Positions 40,295 through 48,665 of a stretch of DNA of 61,537 bases are shown here, piece by piece. The translations under genes and the position numbers were made by a program. This DNA is from Solobacterium sp. (GTDB lineage Bacteria > Bacillota_I > Bacilli_A > Erysipelotrichales > Erysipelotrichaceae). The notes under the pieces are model-generated. The model saw only the letters and a program-made list of their open reading frames with translations, ran no database searches and was not told the DNA's origin. Where the stretch lies: assembly GCA_024680365.1 (NCBI GenBank), contig JAILCN010000028.1:1-61537 (forward strand). The letters are read 5' to 3'. Every line of letters begins with the position of its first letter. The stretch's first letter is position 1.

Positions 40295-42109
40295 ATGAAA
40301 ATACTGTTTGTGACCAGCGAATGCGCACCGTTTTCAAAGTCAGGAGGACTTGCAGATGTCGCGTTTTCCCTGCCGCCTGCGCTGCGGAAAGAAGGCAATG
40401 AGCTGCTCATCATTACGCCGTATTACAAGTGCGTCAAAGACCGTTTCGCGGATCAGATCACCTTTGTCAGAGACCTGCGCGTCAGACTCGGAGAAAGAGA
40501 CCTGTACTGCGGTCTGCTGAAAGGGAAGCTGTCCGGGGTCCCGGTCTGGTTCATCGACAATGAGGAACTGTTCCTCAGGGATAAGCTCTATGGCTATGAC
40601 GATGACAAGTTCCGCTTTGCCTGGTTCTCAAAGGCAGTCATTGACGTACTGGGATACCTGGACTTTGTGCCGGAGATCCTGCACTGCAACGACTGGGAAA
40701 CAGCGCTGTGCATCCTCTATCTGAAGGATGATCAGGCAAAACGGGCGGAGTACCGCAATATCCGGACGGTCTATACGATCCACAACATCGCCTACCAGGG
40801 ACAGTTCGGCTATGAAGATCTGACGAATACATTCGCTCTCGATCCGGGCTGGTATGAAGGTGCGCTGGCATATGAATACCAGGGCAGACATGACGTCAAC
40901 CTGATGAAAGGCGCGATGCTGATGGCAGACGCAGTATCCACTGTTTCGCCGACCTACGCGCGTGAGCTGCATACGCCGAAGTTCGGCCGCGGCCTGCAGG
41001 GGGTATGCGATCTGATCGAGTCGAAGATGTACGGCATCCTCAACGGCATCGATCCCGACCACTATGATCCCGGCAAAGACAAGCGCATACCGGCTGGTTT
41101 TACCGCGGAAGACAAACAGGGAAAAGAAGTGTGCAAGGAATACATCCAGGAAGCGTTCGGCCTGAAGAAGGAAAAAGCATGGCCGCTGTTCGCAGTCGTT
41201 GCCAGACTGGTGGAACAGAAGGGCGTTGAACTGATCCGTGAACTGCTTCCGGAAATGATGAAGAAAGGCATTCAGCTGGTGATCTTCGGCCAGGGCGAAC
41301 AGAAATATGTGGATTACTTCAATGCCTGCAGAGAACAGTATCCCGGTCAGCTCGGCTTCTCTGACAAATACACGGAGGAGATGGCGGCGAAGGTATTTGC
41401 CGGCGCTGACTTCTATCTGATGCCGTCTTCCTTTGAACCGTGCGGACTGTCGCAGATGATGGCAATGCGCTACGGCACTGTGCCGATCGTTCACGAGACC
41501 GGCGGCCTGAAAGACACCGTCCGTCCGTACTCCGACTTTGACGGCATCGGCGACGGCTTCTCGTTCAGCGAATACAATGCAAGAGCGCTGATGCTGGCAG
41601 TGGACGCAGCGGTGAAGGTATACTTCGGTGAACACGATGTCTTTGAGATCCTGAAAGACAGATGCATGCGCAAGGACTTCTCATGGGCCAAATCCGCACA
41701 TGCCTACCTGAAGATGTATTCTGATATCTGCGGTCACGGTTCCGATCCCAACGTTACCTTTACCGATGCCTTTGACGCTCTGAAGGTCGTCTATGAAGAT
41801 CTGGAAGAAACACGCAGCGCCTATCTTGCAAAACAGGATGACAGCTATCACAACGTCTGTCAGGTCCGCATCGAAGGACCTGGTGAGGGAACGTTCTATC
41901 TCCGCTTTACAAAGGACGGAATGGAGATGCAGCCGTACAGCTATGAAGGTGCGGATGTTTCCATCAGTGCCAGTTTCGACAATCTGTACAACATGGCAAT
42001 CGGCACTGTCTCGGCAGACCGGCTCTTCGTCAACGGTCAGATGAAAGTCGAAGGCAACATCTCCAAAGGCGCCGAGATGAGATATCTGATCGGCAAAAAC
42101 CATCTCTGA
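40295..42109 (+). CDS. glgA: Glycogen synthase (GT5) with extra C-terminal SCP2-like domain
   Basis: MKILFVTSECAPFSKSGGLADV, LMPSSFEPCGLSQMMAMRYGTVPIVHETGGLKDTV; ~120 aa extension ending GADVSISASFDNLYNMAIGTVSADRLFVNGQMKVEGNISKGAEM. Confidence 0.92.
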   Translation: MKILFVTSECAPFSKSGGLADVAFSLPPALRKEGNELLIITPYYKCVKDRFADQITFVRDLRVRLGERDLYCGLLKGKLSGVPVWFIDNEELFLRDKLYGYDDDKFRFAWFSKAVIDVLGYLDFVPEILHCNDWETALCILYLKDDQAKRAEYRNIRTVYTIHNIAYQGQFGYEDLTNTFALDPGWYEGALAYEYQGRHDVNLMKGAMLMADAVSTVSPTYARELHTPKFGRGLQGVCDLIESKMYGILNGIDPDHYDPGKDKRIPAGFTAEDKQGKEVCKEYIQEAFGLKKEKAWPLFAVVARLVEQKGVELIRELLPEMMKKGIQLVIFGQGEQKYVDYFNACREQYPGQLGFSDKYTEEMAAKVFAGADFYLMPSSFEPCGLSQMMAMRYGTVPIVHETGGLKDTVRPYSDFDGIGDGFSFSEYNARALMLAVDAAVKVYFGEHDVFEILKDRCMRKDFSWAKSAHAYLKMYSDICGHGSDPNVTFTDAFDALKVVYEDLEETRSAYLAKQDDSYHNVCQVRIEGPGEGTFYLRFTKDGMEMQPYSYEGADVSISASFDNLYNMAIGTVSADRLFVNGQMKVEGNISKGAEMRYLIGKNHL

Positions 42110-42121
42110 ACAGATCAGCTG

Positions 42122-42155
42122 AAGACTTCGCATTCTCTGCGGAGTCTTTTTTCTT
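42122..42155 (+). terminator. Rho-independent terminator
   Basis: AAGACTTCGC / GCGGAGTCTT stem then TTTTCTTT. Confidence 0.85.
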
Positions 42156-42218
42156 TGGTACTTCGCACAAAAGGGATATAATGTATTCGTTTCCTGCGGG
42201 GGACATGAAAGGCAGAGT

Positions 42219-42965
42219 ATGATTTATATTTGTTCAGATATCCACGGCCTTTACGACCGGTATGAAAAGCTCCTGAAGGAGATCGATCTTCAGGACAGTG
42301 ACACCCTGTATATCCTCGGTGATATGATCGACAGAGGACCGGACGGCATCAGGATCCTGATGGATATGATCGACAGACCGAATGTGATCGGCTTTCTCGG
42401 CAACCACGAACACATGATGATGATGTACCTGTTTGGCTATGACACGGTATCCTGGCTGCTTCCGTTCAACGGCGGAAAAGAAACGCTGAAGGCTTTTGAG
42501 AAGCTCTCGATCGATGACAAGCGGAAGATCCTGGAATATCTGGACAAGATCTGCGTCGTAAAATACCTGACCGTTGCCGGTCACAGATACTGCCTGACTC
42601 ATGTCGGCATCTATGACAAACAGGAAGACCTGTACTGCAATTTCACCGCGAAGGGAACGAACGTGAAGATGCTGCAGGATCTGGTCTGGGGTGAAAAACA
42701 GTATGCCCTCGGCATGATCGGCACCTGCCCGGAAGAACTGTGTCCGACGACCTATCTGACCGGACACATCATGACCAGACGGTACGCCGATGATCCGATG
42801 GAAGCAGATGATGAGATCGTGACTGCCGTCTTCTCAAACGGCTGCCGGTATGTCGATCTTGACTGCGGCTGCGCGCTTGGCGACGGCATGGGAAAACTGG
42901 CCTGCGTCACCATCGATGAAGAGACCGGCGAGCTGGATCTTGAGAACGCTTTATACATTGACTGA
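42219..42965 (+). CDS. Metallophosphoesterase (serine/threonine phosphatase family)
   Basis: YICSDIHGLYDRYEKLL, LGDMIDRGPDGIRIL, GFLGNHEHMM. Confidence 0.93.
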   Translation: MIYICSDIHGLYDRYEKLLKEIDLQDSDTLYILGDMIDRGPDGIRILMDMIDRPNVIGFLGNHEHMMMMYLFGYDTVSWLLPFNGGKETLKAFEKLSIDDKRKILEYLDKICVVKYLTVAGHRYCLTHVGIYDKQEDLYCNFTAKGTNVKMLQDLVWGEKQYALGMIGTCPEELCPTTYLTGHIMTRRYADDPMEADDEIVTAVFSNGCRYVDLDCGCALGDGMGKLACVTIDEETGELDLENALYID

Positions 42966-42989
42966 ACAGGTGAAAGCCTGTTTTTTCTA
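42965..42989 (+). terminator. Rho-independent terminator
   Basis: AACAGG-TGAAAG-CCTGTT then TTTTC. Confidence 0.7.
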
Positions 42990-43024
42990 TGTTATGATGT
43001 GAGTACCTGACGGAGGTTTCATGT

Positions 43025-43549
43025 ATGGGTTTATTTGACAAGCTTCTGGAAGAAGCAAACAAAGTAGTAAAAGAGGTAGCAACAGAAGAGAACAAAGAGA
43101 AAGCGCAGGAATTTCTGAATGTTCTCGGCAAAAAGCTGAACGACGCAGCCGGTGAGATCAAAAACACACTGGAAGATCTGAAAGAAGAAACACAGTCATC
43201 GTCTTCTGCTTCCGCGGATCTGTATGAGCCGGACGGCGATGACAGAGATGTGAAGGACAAGATCATGGATGTTCTTTACGAAGACTTCTCCCAGTACCGT
43301 GTCAGATGCGATGTTTCCCCGGCAGAGTTCGGCGGAACAGGCCGCTTCATGAACTATTCCATCGCTGTATTTGATGAAGAAACACCGAAGCTGCTGATCA
43401 TGCTGATCGGCAAGACAACGACTTCACACCGTGAATACAGATGGAGCAGGGAAGTGGCTGAAGCAAAAGGCATTCCGTTCATCAATTTCATTCGTCACTA
43501 TCCGAACCGCATTGACTATATCAGACAAAGATTACACAAATATCTGTGA
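43025..43549 (+). CDS. Uncharacterised protein upstream of RT element (Lys/Glu-rich N-terminal helix, alpha/beta C-terminal domain)
   Basis: RBS ACGGAGG; MGLFDKLLEEANKVVKEVATEENKEKAQEF...PKLLIMLIGKTTTSHREYRWSREVAEAKGIPFINFIRHYPNRIDYIRQRL. Confidence 0.8.
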   Translation: MGLFDKLLEEANKVVKEVATEENKEKAQEFLNVLGKKLNDAAGEIKNTLEDLKEETQSSSSASADLYEPDGDDRDVKDKIMDVLYEDFSQYRVRCDVSPAEFGGTGRFMNYSIAVFDEETPKLLIMLIGKTTTSHREYRWSREVAEAKGIPFINFIRHYPNRIDYIRQRLHKYL

Positions 43550-43555
43550 TCTTCT

Positions 43556-43705
43556 GGAGGAAAGAAAGAAAAATGCTGTACGCAGCGCCTGCGGAGGCCG
43601 CAGCCTGACCCGTAAAAAGACTTTGCAGGCAGTCAGGTCAGGTACCGGCTGGTATCGCAAGCACAGCTTGCTTCAAAGCAGTTTTTCTTTCTTCTTTTTC
43701 TTTCT
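43556..43705 (+). ncRNA. Candidate structured RNA element immediately upstream of the reverse transcriptase gene
   Basis: Closing helix 43562-43577 / 43677-43693 (AAGAAAGAAAAA-TGCT with AGCA-G-TTTTTCTTTCTT, single bulged G), and internal hairpins 43589-43603, 43604-43637, 43641-43656, 43657-43671. Confidence 0.6.
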
Positions 43706-44941
43706 ATGGACAAAACAAGTCTGATCGATCAGCTTTCTGATCCCGCTGTATGGAATGCATTTCTGGAAGACCGCAGCAAACGTTCGCGCCTGAGTGAGCG
43801 CGATCTGAAAGAACTGCGGGTTTTCGTCGGGGACCAGGCATACCGCAGGATTACATCAGACATGCATTTCGGACTGCCAGAAAAGAAAAGCATCGTGAAG
43901 ATGGGATCATCGAAGAAACGGATCGTGTACAGCTACGGCAGGGATGAGACATGGATCCTGAAGCTGCTGACATGGCTTCTGGAACAATATGGATCATCGT
44001 TCGCTGATTCCTGTTATTCATTCCGCAGAGAGCGGACCGCAAAGGATGCGTTCGTGAGGATCAGAACAATTCCTGATCTGGATCGGCTGTACGCGGTCAA
44101 GGCGGATATCCATGATTACTTCAATTCCATGGATACTGATATCCTCTGTGACAAGCTGGCGGAGATTATGAAAGAGGATCCAAAGCTGCTTTCCTTTCTG
44201 CATGAGCTTCTGCATCAGGATGCCTGTGTAGAACACGGAATGATCGTGCCGGAGAAGCGGGGCGGCATGGCCGGTGTTCCGGTGTCCGCTTTCTTCGCGA
44301 ATGTATATCTGACAGAGTTGGATAAACGATTTGAAACAAAAGGAATTCCATACTTCCGCTATTCAGATGACATCCTGTTCTTTGCAAAGACAGAGGAAGC
44401 GGCAGAAGAGGGATTCCGGATGATCGAAGACTATCTGGCAGAGGTGCGCCTGACGATCAATCCGGACAAAGTATCTGTTTCAAAGCCAGGGGAAAGCTGG
44501 GAGTTTCTCGGCCTGAAATATGCCGGCGGACAGTTTGACCTGTCGGATGTCACGGTTGAAAAAATGAAGGGGAAAATACGCCGCAAGGCAAGAGCGCTGT
44601 ACCGCTGGCGCTGTGAAAAAGGCGCATCGTTCCAGCGGGCGGCTTCGGCAATGATCCGCTCCTTTGACCGGCAGTTCTACGATCTCAGCGGCGACAGTTC
44701 CTTCTGCTGGACGCGCTGGTTCTTTCCGCTGATCACCGTTTCATGCGGGCTGAAGCAGATCGACGAATGCATGGTGGAATACCTGCGCTATCTGTCCAGC
44801 GGGCGGCACTACAAAGGCAACTACAGGATCACTTACGAAGAGCTGAAAAAGCTTGGCTACACACCGCTGGTCAGTGAATATTACAGATGGATCAGAGACT
44901 GCGAAAGTCTGCGGGAGGCAGACGGACAGGATCAGACATGA
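43706..44941 (+). CDS. Stand-alone RNA-directed DNA polymerase (reverse transcriptase), group-II-like
   Basis: RT motifs: KKRIVYSYGRDETWILKLLTWLLE, CYSFRRERTAKDAF, VKADIHDYFNSMD, GGMAGVPVSAFFANVYLTELD, FRYSDDILFFAKT, WEFLGLKYAGG; no HNH endonuclease domain seen. Confidence 0.88.
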   Translation: MDKTSLIDQLSDPAVWNAFLEDRSKRSRLSERDLKELRVFVGDQAYRRITSDMHFGLPEKKSIVKMGSSKKRIVYSYGRDETWILKLLTWLLEQYGSSFADSCYSFRRERTAKDAFVRIRTIPDLDRLYAVKADIHDYFNSMDTDILCDKLAEIMKEDPKLLSFLHELLHQDACVEHGMIVPEKRGGMAGVPVSAFFANVYLTELDKRFETKGIPYFRYSDDILFFAKTEEAAEEGFRMIEDYLAEVRLTINPDKVSVSKPGESWEFLGLKYAGGQFDLSDVTVEKMKGKIRRKARALYRWRCEKGASFQRAASAMIRSFDRQFYDLSGDSSFCWTRWFFPLITVSCGLKQIDECMVEYLRYLSSGRHYKGNYRITYEELKKLGYTPLVSEYYRWIRDCESLREADGQDQT

Positions 44942-44974
44942 TACAATGAAAGAAAGCTGCAGAGGAGACATATC

Positions 44975-45418
44975 ATGGCAGAAAAAACGACAAGTGTCCA
45001 GATCGTTCTGGCACAGCACTGCAACGGAAACAAAATACCCCGTCTGTTCGGCGGTCAGCTGATGGCCTGGATCGACGTGACCGGCGCCGTCGCCGCAAGA
45101 AGATACGCGAAGCACGAAGTGACGACTGTCTGCGTTGACAACCTCAATTTTCTGAAACCGGCGTATCTGAACGATATCATCGTTCAGGAAGCGTGGGTGA
45201 CATGGACTGGAACGACATCCCTGGAAGTCCGGGTGGATTCCTATGTGGAACATGAGGGAAATGAAAAGGAAATGATCAACCAGGCATACTGCGTATTTGT
45301 GGCGCTGGATGAAAACGAGAAACCGGTACCGGTTCCCGAGCTGATTCCCGAGACGCAGGAAGAAATGGATGAATACGCAAATGCGGTCGAACGTAAATTT
45401 ATCCGCATGCAGAGGTAA
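44975..45418 (+). CDS. Acyl-CoA thioesterase (hotdog fold, YkhA/YciA-like)
   Basis: LFGGQLMAWIDVTGAVAARRYAKHEVTTVCVDNLNFLKPAYLNDIIV. Confidence 0.88.
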   Translation: MAEKTTSVQIVLAQHCNGNKIPRLFGGQLMAWIDVTGAVAARRYAKHEVTTVCVDNLNFLKPAYLNDIIVQEAWVTWTGTTSLEVRVDSYVEHEGNEKEMINQAYCVFVALDENEKPVPVPELIPETQEEMDEYANAVERKFIRMQR

Positions 45419-45419
45419 A

Positions 45420-46184
45420 ATGAGAAAAAGATACACATTCCTGACAATTCTTGCCGCAGGCATTCTTTTTACAGCCTGCACAAAGAAAAACAGCGAAACA
45501 GGCTGGAGATCCATCAGCCAGGAAGAAGCGCACCGCATCCTGGAAGAGGAAAGCGGATATATTCTTCTTGATGTCAGAACAAAAGAAGAGTATGACGAAA
45601 AACATATTCCGAAGGCTGTCAACGTGCCCAACGAAACGATCCGGAATACACGTCCTGAGGAACTTCCCGATCTGAATCAGAAGATCCTCGTCTACTGCCG
45701 CAGCGGCAGCCGCTCAAAGGATGCCTCGCAGAAACTTGCCGATCTGGGTTATACCAATGTGCTGGAGATCGGCGGTATTAAAACATGGGCGTATGACACC
45801 ATCTCTTCGCTGGAAGAGGAGGCTGTGAGCAATGAACCCATCCTGATGCTGGATAAGGCGGAGACCGCGGAAGTCAATGGTGTAAAGATGACGGTCACCG
45901 GGTATGCAGACGGTCAGCTGCAGGCCAGGATCCAGAACAGCGGAACGGAAGTATTTACCTACGGCGAGCCGTTTGCCGTGAAGCAGAAAATGGCGGACGG
46001 CACAGTCCGGGAACTTGCCTGGGAAGAGGAGCGGATGTGGATCATGATCGCCTATGAACTGCCGCCTTCCGGAACTGCGGACATCACCTGCAGCCTGGCT
46101 GGTCTGGAAAAGCTGGACGCCGGAGAATACTTCCTGGTCAAGAACGGGATCGAAGCTCCGTTTGAGCTTGTGTACAGTGAATGA
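45420..46184 (+). CDS. Rhodanese-domain lipoprotein
   Basis: Lipobox GILFTAC; YILLDVRTKEEYDEKHIPKAVNVPNE...ILVYCRSGSRSKDASQKLADLGYTNVLEIGGI. Confidence 0.9.
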   Translation: MRKRYTFLTILAAGILFTACTKKNSETGWRSISQEEAHRILEEESGYILLDVRTKEEYDEKHIPKAVNVPNETIRNTRPEELPDLNQKILVYCRSGSRSKDASQKLADLGYTNVLEIGGIKTWAYDTISSLEEEAVSNEPILMLDKAETAEVNGVKMTVTGYADGQLQARIQNSGTEVFTYGEPFAVKQKMADGTVRELAWEEERMWIMIAYELPPSGTADITCSLAGLEKLDAGEYFLVKNGIEAPFELVYSE

Positions 46185-46192
46185 GTGAAAGG

Positions 46193-46221
46193 AAATCTGT
46201 CAAAACGGCAGATTTTTTTCT
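46193..46221 (+). terminator. Rho-independent terminator
   Basis: AAATCTGTC / GGCAGATTT stem then T-tract. Confidence 0.85.
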
Positions 46222-46296
46222 TTTCCGTCTCCGCATCATCTATAATGAAATCAGAGGATAGTTTCAACAACATACAATCATCATACAGGAGGTCTT

Positions 46297-47364
46297 ATGA
46301 CAAAGTTTAATGACGGGAAAATGTGGGCTCTCGTCAAAGAAAAGCCCGAAGAAGGTCTTTGGATGAAGCGTGTTCCGATCCCGAAGGTCGGAACCAACGA
46401 CGTCAAGATCAAGATCCTGAAGACTGCGATCTGCGGCACGGATGTTCACATCTGGCAGTGGAACAAATGGGCGCAGCACACGATCGATATCGGCAGGGTC
46501 GTCGGTCATGAATACGTCGGCGTGATCGTCGAAGCCGGACCCGGCGCCCGCGGTTTTAAAGTCGGCGATTTTGTCTCCGGCGAAGGACACATCACCTGCG
46601 GCAAATGCCGCAACTGCAAAGAAGGACACAAGGAAAACTGCAAGAACGCGGAAGGCGTGGGCGTCAACCGCGACGGCGCATTCGCAGAATATCTGGTCAT
46701 TCCCTATGTCAACGTCTGGCCGTGCAGTCCCGATATCCCGCAGGAAATGTACGCCATCTTTGATCCGTTCGGCAACGCGACGCATGCGGCGCTGTCCTAC
46801 GACGTGCTTGGCGAAGACGTACTGATCGCCGGTGCCGGACCGATCGGCTGCATGGCAGCTGCCATCGTCCGCTTTGCCGGTGCCCGCCACGTTGTCGTCA
46901 CTGATTTCAATCCGTACCGTCTGGAAATGGCAAAGAAGCTCGGTGCGACGACCGTGGTCAATCTGAAAGACGAAAAGCTGGAAGACGTCATGAAGCGGAT
47001 CGGCATGCAGGAAGGCTTTGATGTCGGCCTTGAGATGTCCGGCTCGCAGGCAGCCCTCAACAGCATGATCCACAACATGAAGCACGGCGGCAACATCGCT
47101 TTGCTGGGACTGCTGGAAACAGATACCGTAGTCGATATGGAGACCGTGATCTTCAACGGTCTGAACCTGAAGGGCATCTACGGACGCAAGGTCTGGGATA
47201 CCTGGTACAAGATGACGACGATGCTGCAGGCAGGACTTGATATTTCTGAGATCATTACCCATCATTTCGATATCCGTGATTTTGAAAAAGGCTTTGAAGC
47301 GATGATTTCCGGTCAGTCAGGAAAGGTGATCCTGGACTGGACACACATCAACGAGGAGAGATGA
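46297..47364 (+). CDS. tdh: L-threonine 3-dehydrogenase
   Basis: [29 protein letters not shown], zinc-site [17 protein letters not shown]; followed by kbl. Confidence 0.92.
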   Translation: MTKFNDGKMWALVKEKPEEGLWMKRVPIPKVGTNDVKIKILKTAICGTDVHIWQWNKWAQHTIDIGRVVGHEYVGVIVEAGPGARGFKVGDFVSGEGHITCGKCRNCKEGHKENCKNAEGVGVNRDGAFAEYLVIPYVNVWPCSPDIPQEMYAIFDPFGNATHAALSYDVLGEDVLIAGAGPIGCMAAAIVRFAGARHVVVTDFNPYRLEMAKKLGATTVVNLKDEKLEDVMKRIGMQEGFDVGLEMSGSQAALNSMIHNMKHGGNIALLGLLETDTVVDMETVIFNGLNLKGIYGRKVWDTWYKMTTMLQAGLDISEIITHHFDIRDFEKGFEAMISGQSGKVILDWTHINEER

Positions 47365-47366
47365 AC

Positions 47367-48563
47367 ATGAACAAACAGGAAGCACTTGCATATTATTCCA
47401 GCCAGGTGGAAGAGATCCGGCAGGCAGGGCTGCTGAAAGGAGAACTGCCGATCGCCTCTTCCCAGGGCGCTTATGTTACGCTGAGCGACGGCAGAAAGCT
47501 GCTCTGCATGTGCGCGAACAACTATCTCGGCCTGGCCGACAGTCCGCGGCTGATCGAAGCCGCAAAGAAAACGTATGACGAACGCGGCTACGGCGTTGCT
47601 TCGGTGCGCTTTATCTGCGGCACGCAGGACATTCACAAACAGCTGGAACAGAAGATCTCCGGTTTCCTGAAGACCGAGGATACGATCCTGTATTCCTCCT
47701 GCTTTGATGCCAACGGCGGCCTCTTTGAAACGCTGCTGAATGATCAGGACGCGGTGATCTCGGATGAGCTGAACCACGCTTCGATCATTGACGGCATCCG
47801 CCTGTGCAAGGCAAAGAGATACCGCTATAAAAACAACGACATGGCTGATCTTGAGGCAAAGCTGAAGGAAGCGGATGAAGCAGGCGCAAGGATCAAGCTG
47901 ATCGCGACAGACGGTGTCTTCTCCATGGACGGCATCATCTGCAATCTCAAAGGCATCTGCGATCTGGCTGACAGATACAATGCTCTGGTCATGACAGACG
48001 ATTCCCATGCGGTCGGCTTTGTCGGAAAGACAGGCCGCGGCACGGCGGAATACAACGGCGTTGAGGGCAGGGTGGACATCATTACCGGCACTCTCGGCAA
48101 AGCGCTCGGCGGCGCATCCGGCGGCTATACGTCAGGACGGAAAGAGATCATCGATCTGCTCCGGCAGAGAAGCCGTCCGTACCTGTTCTCCAACTCTCTG
48201 GCACCGGCGATCGTCGGCGCCGGCATTGAACTGTTCAATACGCTGGAGGAAAGCACCGCACTGCGCGACCATCTGGAAGAGATCACAGTCTACTACCGCA
48301 GAAAACTGGAAGAAAACGGCTTCGACGTGATCCCCGGCACGCATCCGTGCGTTCCGGTCATGTTCTATGACGAAAAAACAACGGCAGAGTTTGCAAAGCG
48401 CATGGTGGAAAAAGGTGTTTACGTAGTGGCGTTCTCCTATCCGGTCGTGCCGAAAGGAAAGGCGCGGATCCGCACCCAGCTGTCAGCTGCCCATACGAAG
48501 GAAGATCTTGATTTCGCCATGAAATGCTTCTGTGAAGTCCGCAGTGAGATGGGACTGAAATAA
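47367..48563 (+). CDS. kbl: Glycine C-acetyltransferase (2-amino-3-ketobutyrate CoA ligase)
   Basis: [61 protein letters not shown]. Confidence 0.93.
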   Translation: MNKQEALAYYSSQVEEIRQAGLLKGELPIASSQGAYVTLSDGRKLLCMCANNYLGLADSPRLIEAAKKTYDERGYGVASVRFICGTQDIHKQLEQKISGFLKTEDTILYSSCFDANGGLFETLLNDQDAVISDELNHASIIDGIRLCKAKRYRYKNNDMADLEAKLKEADEAGARIKLIATDGVFSMDGIICNLKGICDLADRYNALVMTDDSHAVGFVGKTGRGTAEYNGVEGRVDIITGTLGKALGGASGGYTSGRKEIIDLLRQRSRPYLFSNSLAPAIVGAGIELFNTLEESTALRDHLEEITVYYRRKLEENGFDVIPGTHPCVPVMFYDEKTTAEFAKRMVEKGVYVVAFSYPVVPKGKARIRTQLSAAHTKEDLDFAMKCFCEVRSEMGLK

Positions 48564-48665
48564 GATTTTGACAGAAGTGAAGAAATATGGAAAAAACCGG
48601 CCTGTTTGTAGTATGATTTGAGTAACAAAAAACTGTATTCATGAAATGAAAATCAGGAGGATAAC

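Noticed and set aside
43704-43716. CTATGGACAAAAC similar to the pectin operator motif
   Set aside because: It is the RT start (MDKT); match explained by coding sequence
43431-43724. 97 aa plus-strand ORF through the RT-associated element (ends ...SSFSFFFFFLWTKQV)
   Set aside because: No RBS, starts inside the upstream gene, and the sequence is explained by RNA stems and the pyrimidine tract
43556-44941. Calling the RT locus a classical retron
   Set aside because: Paired ends upstream of the RT are retron-like, but the RT lacks NAxxH and VTG motifs and has group-II/DGR-like motifs
43025-44941. Calling the RT locus a mobile group II intron
   Set aside because: No HNH domain, no recognisable domain V hairpin downstream, and the upstream element is too short for intron domains I-IV
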